The position numbers and the translations under genes are program-made. From DATIXJ01 sp963714795 (GTDB taxonomy: Bacteria; Bacteroidota; Ignavibacteria; UBA10030; SZUA-254), in contig CAVQPS010000008.1 in assembly GCA_963714795.1 (NCBI GenBank), forward strand, positions 310,001-374,000: a stretch of DNA of 64,000 nucleotides, in the 5' to 3' direction. This document shows positions 59,840-64,000 of this stretch, piece after piece (position 1 is the stretch's first letter; the number at the start of each line of letters is the position of its first letter). Below the pieces are notes generated by a model. That model worked only from the letters and a program-made list of their open reading frames with translations, was not told the origin of the DNA and ran no database searches.

Positions 59840-60527
59840 TTAGTGAAAATTTCTGTCGACAAGATTAAGATATGTTCCGCCATAATATAAACCGTGAATT
59901 TCATAAACAATTCCCACACCGGGTACGATGAAATAGGTGTCGGTTCCTGCTTCGCCGGTCGGGTCATCTCTTTCGACTACTATGGCATGATTGTATCGTG
60001 TGGAGTCGACAAGAATACTCGTATCGGGATGTGTGATGTGGAGAAATCCTCCGATGGAATCTGTGGCAGTCGGTGCAAACAGCCATCTTAGATTTCTTTT
60101 GACTGGCGTTTTCAAAATGGTATTTGGCCAGGAGTCTTCCGATCGTGTGTACGAATTGGAATCAATCCACACCAACCACGAGTCCATCGTCGTGTCGTTC
60201 GTATTATCCAGAGAAGTATCCGTACTTATAGTAATTGTTCGTGCTTGTAAATTAAACAAAGTACTGCCGATGGAATGCGAACTCGAACTATCGGAAACGG
60301 TTAACAAAATATCTACTGTGTAGTCCGGTTCCGCGTCCCCAGAAATAATGCCCTATATAATGCCACGAAAATCCGACCTGCATGGGAAATATCTTCCTGA
60401 TATTATTCGGTTGTTCATATCCTGCAATCGGTTCTACGATGGCGGATTTATTGCAACTCAACATGCTGAGTAGACAAACAGTCAGTAACGACTTCAAAAT
60501 GAAATTACTCTTTCGAGATGTATTCAT
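59840..60527 (-). pseudogene. Frameshifted lipoprotein, function unknown
   Basis: Reading from ATG 60527 (AAGGAGGATCAA upstream, a strong ribosome site) the frame encodes a lipobox signal (LTVCLLSMLSC) and IFPMQVGFSWHYIGHYFWG, then runs into a stop. In the next frame EPDYTVDILLTVSDSSSS continues to TTYLNLVDRNFH at 59840. A single-base indel in the G-rich run near 60325-60340 joins the two into one 228-residue protein. Sequencing error or recent inactivation cannot be separated here. The family, with a paired W/Y N-terminus and repeated Thr/Ser strands, is not recognised. Confidence 0.65.
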
Positions 60528-60548
60528 TTGATCCTCCTTCATCAAACC

Positions 60549-61025
60549 TTAAACAGTCGTCTGCGTCTCCTTATTCTTCTTCAAATGTGCATCTGTCTTC
60601 AAAACGATCGTTTCTATAATTGTATCTTCCACTTCGATATGAATCGTCACGGTACTTTCTTTAAGATTTTCCGAAGCCACTGCACGACCATTATATTTTC
60701 TTGCCATCCGGTTGAGGACGAGATTCATTTGAATCGGGAGAATATCCGGCGGTATCAACACACGCCTCTCTATCCGGTTCAACGACGAGTTGGGAACCGG
60801 AAACTGCATTTTTTTCGTCCATTCTTTTTGAATTTTGAAATGCGAAAGAACGGTATCAACGTCCCGGTCCAGTTGAAGCGATAATAATGAAAAATCCTTT
60901 TCACTTTTTGCAACCGGCTGGGTAATCTTTGCCCGGCTCATCAAAAAAAGTCCAAGCGCCGCCGCCGCAAGCACGAGCGATAATAAGAAACGAAAAATTA
61001 TTCCTTTATCAAAGTTTCGAAACAT
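60549..61025 (-). CDS. Single-pass membrane protein, function unknown
   Basis: A 158-residue protein with one N-terminal transmembrane helix (about residues 10-30) and a soluble domain containing RIERRVLIPPDILPIQMNLVL and VTIHIEVEDTIIETIVL. The latter looks like a strand-helix-strand domain that might sit in the periplasm. Its ATG overlaps the stop of the enoyl-CoA hydratase gene (TAATG), so they share a transcript, but no functional link is evident. The longer frame to 61103 lies inside the hydratase gene. Confidence 0.68.
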   Translation of the reverse strand: MFRNFDKGIIFRFLLSLVLAAAALGLFLMSRAKITQPVAKSEKDFSLLSLQLDRDVDTVLSHFKIQKEWTKKMQFPVPNSSLNRIERRVLIPPDILPIQMNLVLNRMARKYNGRAVASENLKESTVTIHIEVEDTIIETIVLKTDAHLKKNKETQTTV

Positions 61026-61807
61026 TATTTTCCTTTGAAGACCGGCTTCCGCTTTTCGAGAAATGCGGCCGTTCCTTCGCGAAAATCTTCCGTGCTGCAG
61101 CATTCACCGAACAATCCTGCTTCGATGTGCAATCCCTCGTTCAGCGGTGCTTCCATCGTTGCGTTGATCGCTTTGATCGACATGCGGATGGCGAGTTGCC
61201 CTTTGCTCAAAATTGTTTTTGCAATCGATTCGGCTGTTGCAAGCAATTCGGATTGCGGCACGATTTTATTGACCAGCCCGATGCGAAGAGCTTCATTCGC
61301 ATCGATTTGATTGCCGGTCAGAATCATTTCCATTGCCCGACCGACTCCGACAAGTCTCGCGAGCCGCTGTGTGCCGCCATAGCCGGGAATGATGCCGAGG
61401 TTGACTTCCGGTTGGCCGAATTTGGCATTCTCCGATGCAATCCGCATGTGGCAGGCAAGCGCAATCTCGCATCCGCCGCCGAGTGCGTAACCGTTAATCG
61501 CCGCAATGACAGGTTTGCCGAGATGCTGAATGAGATCGAAAATGGATTGCCCATTCGCGGCGAATTCCTTTCCGCTCACTGAGTCGAGTTTCGTAAGTTC
61601 GCCAATATCGGTTCCGGCGACAAATGCTTTCTCACCGGATCCGGTAAGAATGACGACATCCACTTGGGGATTTGTTTTGATATTTGTAAATACATCTTTC
61701 AATTCACTTTTGCATTGTGCATTCAACGCGTTGAGTTTGTCGGGACGGTTGATTGTAACCGTTGCAATCCGGTTGGTGATTGTCACTATCAAAGTGGAGT
61801 AGGTCAT
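61025..61807 (-). CDS. Enoyl-CoA hydratase/isomerase family protein
   Basis: A 260-residue crotonase. The oxyanion-hole and catalytic residues are visible: AGTDIGEL, GGGCEIALACH (Glu114) and GQPEVNLGIIPGYGGTQRL (Glu134). Having both glutamates predicts hydratase activity on short-chain enoyl-CoA, as in fatty-acid or amino-acid degradation, rather than a specialised isomerase. No other beta-oxidation genes are in the window. Confidence 0.92.
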   Translation of the reverse strand: MTYSTLIVTITNRIATVTINRPDKLNALNAQCKSELKDVFTNIKTNPQVDVVILTGSGEKAFVAGTDIGELTKLDSVSGKEFAANGQSIFDLIQHLGKPVIAAINGYALGGGCEIALACHMRIASENAKFGQPEVNLGIIPGYGGTQRLARLVGVGRAMEMILTGNQIDANEALRIGLVNKIVPQSELLATAESIAKTILSKGQLAIRMSIKAINATMEAPLNEGLHIEAGLFGECCSTEDFREGTAAFLEKRKPVFKGK

Positions 61808-61826
61808 AGTTCGATGTTCGGATAAA

Positions 61827-62744
61827 TTATTTTTTTATGGGAAGAGATTTGACAAATGTTCTGAATCGTGTAATGAGCTCGTCATATTCTTTTTGACCGA
61901 TTGCACCGTGGTTTTTTACGACACGTGCGACTTCAATTCCGGCAATCGTATATAATGGCAGAAATTGCGGTGCGTACCGCGATAATGCCTCTAAATGAAG
62001 ATCGATTGTCTGATGGTCACCGCGCACAATCGGACCGGTGATTGCGGTTGCCGGAGAATCCCGCACAACATTTTCCATCGTTGCAGTCAATAACGGACCG
62101 AAAACTTCCGTCCACGTTGCTTTCAAATTCAATGCCGATGACAATTCGCTGATCGTGTTGAGAAGCGTCGCCATATAACTCGAAGCAAACACGCACGCAA
62201 CATGATACAACGGTTTCAATTCCTTGGTGATGACAACGGATTTTCCTTCAAGCAATTTTACAATTATTTCAACTTTTTCGATTGCTTGGGGATTCCCTTC
62301 AACGCCGTAAAAAATATTCCTGAGCTTGTTCCGCATCTGTTCCGGTGTTCTTGTTTTCGGAAAGGTTTGAATAGGATGCATTGATGCAACCGTCGCGCCT
62401 TTTTTCTTCAGCGGGGCAAGAATGTCGGATGAATAAACTCCGGAGCAATGAACGACACAGAGTTTTTTAAACTTCAGTTGTTTGACTTTTGAAAGCCCGG
62501 ATGCGACTTCTTCGAGCGCCGGATCGGAAACGGCAATCAGAATATATTCGGTTGATGGATCGATGTCTGCCGGCTTTGTCGATGCTCGTTTACAATGTAC
62601 TTTCTTTGCCAGGTCGATTGCGTGTTTGCCCGATTTGCTGATGACGCTGACAATCGGAATTTTTTTATCGTGCAAAGCAAGGGCTAGAGTTGAACCGACT
62701 TTTCCTGCGCCGATGATGCTGAATTTTGGATTTCGTTTCTGCAT
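61827..62744 (-). CDS. Rossmann/DUF2520-domain protein
   Basis: A 305-residue protein with an N-terminal NAD(P)-binding fold (FSIIGAGKVGSTLALAL) and a C-terminal DUF2520 helical domain (HVACVFASSYMATLLNTISE, and GPIVRGDHQTIDLHLEAL). Overall layout resembles the 6-phosphogluconate/ketopantoate reductase superfamily; substrate unknown. It is next to the MEMO1-family gene and in the same direction, 6 bp apart. Confidence 0.85.
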   Translation of the reverse strand: MQKRNPKFSIIGAGKVGSTLALALHDKKIPIVSVISKSGKHAIDLAKKVHCKRASTKPADIDPSTEYILIAVSDPALEEVASGLSKVKQLKFKKLCVVHCSGVYSSDILAPLKKKGATVASMHPIQTFPKTRTPEQMRNKLRNIFYGVEGNPQAIEKVEIIVKLLEGKSVVITKELKPLYHVACVFASSYMATLLNTISELSSALNLKATWTEVFGPLLTATMENVVRDSPATAITGPIVRGDHQTIDLHLEALSRYAPQFLPLYTIAGIEVARVVKNHGAIGQKEYDELITRFRTFVKSLPIKK

Positions 62745-62750
62745 GTGCGA

Positions 62751-63584
62751 TTAATTTGTCCGGACGATTGCCGCCGAAAGGTATCCGACAACACGTTTGT
62801 GATCGCCGGTGATATCGCCGGAGTTGCAATGGTGCAGTGTTTGGATGCGATCGGCACCCAGCAATTTTGCGGCAGTCATAACGGCGACAGCCGGACCACC
62901 ACCGCACGCTTCCGTCGTTTCATTGTCAAGGTGATGAATGAGCTGCTCGCAATCGAATGTCTCAACATCATGAATGAAGACATGATCAAGATTTTTTGCC
63001 TGTTGATATGTATGATAATGAGAAAGATCGGTGCTCGCAATGAGCAGCGAATGTTTTCCCGCAAGAATATGAGCGAGTTTTTTACCGAGATGAAAACAAT
63101 ACTCTTTCCGCTGATCACCCATGACGATCGGCAGGAAACGGAATGAGGGAAGAACGCTTTGTAAAAACGGTAGTTGGACTTCGACCGCATGTTCGTTCCG
63201 ATGACCGCGTTGGGATGATTCGATCAATGATTCATCTTTCAGAAGAGCATCACGCATTTCTTCGTCGATGGAAATATCGCCGAGTGGCGTTTCATATCCG
63301 GATCCGTTGTATACGGAAATCCCGTCGAAGTATTCGGCGTGGCTCGGCGCGACAATGATAACAGAATCGAAGGAATGCTTTTTGAGCAAACGGTACGCAT
63401 ACGCGGCTGTCGAGCCGGAATACATGTATCCTGCATGCGGAACAATCAATCCGACGATCGTTCCGGAAACCGGAGCGTCGTTCGTTTGATCGAATAATTG
63501 TTCGATGGTTGATGTTAATTCCGAGCTTCGTTCCGGATAGAACATCCCGGCAACGGCATTCGAACGTATGGTTGATCTGTTCAT
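62751..63584 (-). CDS. amrB: AmmeMemoRadiSam system protein B (MEMO1 family)
   Basis: A 277-residue protein of the MEMO1 fold related to class III dioxygenases. Conserved segments: AGMFYP, VPHAGYMYSGSTAAYAY (His in the metal-like site), SPSHAEYF-type APSHAEYFDG, and STDLSHYHTY, near its end GGGPAVAVM. In bacteria AmmeMemoRadiSam proteins A, B and a radical SAM protein occur together; their shared function is not settled. ATG 63584 lies 1 bp after the protein-A stop. Confidence 0.88.
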   Translation of the reverse strand: MNRSTIRSNAVAGMFYPERSSELTSTIEQLFDQTNDAPVSGTIVGLIVPHAGYMYSGSTAAYAYRLLKKHSFDSVIIVAPSHAEYFDGISVYNGSGYETPLGDISIDEEMRDALLKDESLIESSQRGHRNEHAVEVQLPFLQSVLPSFRFLPIVMGDQRKEYCFHLGKKLAHILAGKHSLLIASTDLSHYHTYQQAKNLDHVFIHDVETFDCEQLIHHLDNETTEACGGGPAVAVMTAAKLLGADRIQTLHHCNSGDITGDHKRVVGYLSAAIVRTN

Positions 63585-63585
63585 A

Positions 63586-64000
63586 TTAATGTGTATGATG
63601 AGACGGCGTATCCTGTTGAAGGACATCAGCCGTGAAAATGAATAAACAGATGTCCGGATTCTGCCACATCGTTGACGGTAAGCCCGCTTTTCTGAGAGTG
63701 TTCTTCACGAATGTTTCTTTATCCCATCCCTGTTCGGTTGCCACTTGCGGAAGCAATAATGCCCGATGATTTCCGTGCTCGACGATAAGGCCGTGTGTTC
63801 CGATTTCGATTTCTTGAACATCATGAATTTCCCTGCGCGGAGAAAGAACGGAAATCTCAATTTCAAGATCGGTCATTTCATCGGCCGTGAGCGGCTCGAA
63901 ACGATAATCTTCCATCGCTGCTTTTGCCGCTGCTTCATGTACCGTTTCGTACAGCGGATCTATTCCTTCGATGTAACCGATGCAACCGCGTAATTCTCCA
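63586..64000 (-). CDS. amrA: AmmeMemoRadiSam system protein A (AMMECR1 domain), 5' end outside window
   Basis: Minus-strand frame open from the window edge to the stop at 63586, about 138 codons. It holds the signature GELRGCIGYIEG, then LYETVHEAAAKAAMEDYRF and FVKNTLRKAGLP, all typical of AMMECR1-domain proteins. The start lies beyond 64000. It forms an A-B pair with the MEMO1-family gene; the radical SAM partner would be expected nearby outside the window. Confidence 0.88.
   Translation of the reverse strand, partial: GELRGCIGYIEGIDPLYETVHEAAAKAAMEDYRFEPLTADEMTDLEIEISVLSPRREIHDVQEIEIGTHGLIVEHGNHRALLLPQVATEQGWDKETFVKNTLRKAGLPSTMWQNPDICLFIFTADVLQQDTPSHHTH

Noticed and set aside
1..64000. tRNA, rRNA or CRISPR loci
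   Set aside because: Intergenic gaps were read on both strands; none has a cloverleaf with a TTCRA-type arm, rRNA-like sequence or regularly spaced direct repeats of CRISPR size.

Overview
The window comes from a Gram-negative member of the Bacteroidota/Chlorobi side of the tree; an Ignavibacteria/Kryptonia-like lineage is my best guess. Supporting content: a PorV/PorQ-family protein, SPOR-domain lipoproteins, a DUF2723 membrane protein, TonB-dependent uptake, heptose biosynthesis for LPS, an alpha2-type glycyl-tRNA synthetase and many lipobox proteins. Unlike typical Bacteroidetes promoters, most promoters I can pick out read TTGnnn-17 bp-TATATT or close to it, and several genes lack a strong Shine-Dalgarno. 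Apart from one AT-rich island the sequence is evenly gene-dense with moderate GC.

Layout. 1-9 kb (minus strand): the N-terminal half of mutS, an outer-membrane barrel protein, a TetA-type MFS exporter, an M1-type metallopeptidase, two small membrane proteins, a proline-dehydrogenase-like protein and a FemAB/BioF2-like acyltransferase. 9-15.7 kb: an agmatinase (speB), a phosphofructokinase with two frameshifts near its 5' end, a three-gene Rieske / membrane b-cytochrome-like / YceI cluster, a deoxyhypusine-synthase-family gene and hldD. 16.3-18.1 kb: a decayed AT-rich island holding relics of a TPR gene and of an overlapping sir2-herA pair, a known type of anti-phage system. 18.2-22.8 kb: small hypothetical genes and a tricorn-like S41 protease whose consensus promoter is overlapped by an 18-bp palindrome. 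23-27.7 kb: lepA, two tandem signal peptidases and hemW in one run. 27.7-36.5 kb: a surface-glycan block with a DUF2723 protein, four glycosyltransferases and a Wzx-type flippase. 36.7-42.8 kb: a lipoprotein, an SRPBCC protein, a Spy-like protein, a large secreted amylo-1,6-glucosidase-like enzyme with a glucodextranase-type C-terminal module, and a PhzF protein.

42.8-47.4 kb is a thiamine-salvage operon: promoter, TPP riboswitch, terminator, TonB-dependent receptor, thiamine pyrophosphokinase and a sodium:solute symporter. 47.4-54.3 kb: a GT-C membrane transferase, tsaD, mltG, an Ig-like lipoprotein and two SPOR lipoproteins. 54.3-55.4 kb: a deoC with a Cys-rich N-terminal extension resembling a microcompartment targeting peptide, and a divergent intergenic region with three evenly spaced boxes. 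55.4-64 kb: PorQ-like protein, ZIP transporter, TPR protein, glyS, a frameshifted lipoprotein, a small membrane protein, enoyl-CoA hydratase, a DUF2520 protein, MEMO1-family protein B and a partial AMMECR1-family protein A.

The best candidates for a second look are the sir2-herA relic, the riboswitch-controlled SSF transporter, the DeoC extension, the palindrome on the tricorn-like promoter, the hairpin at the predicted 5' end of the lepA mRNA, and the Rieske/b-cytochrome/YceI cluster. I saw no tRNA, rRNA, CRISPR array, transposase or replication origin.
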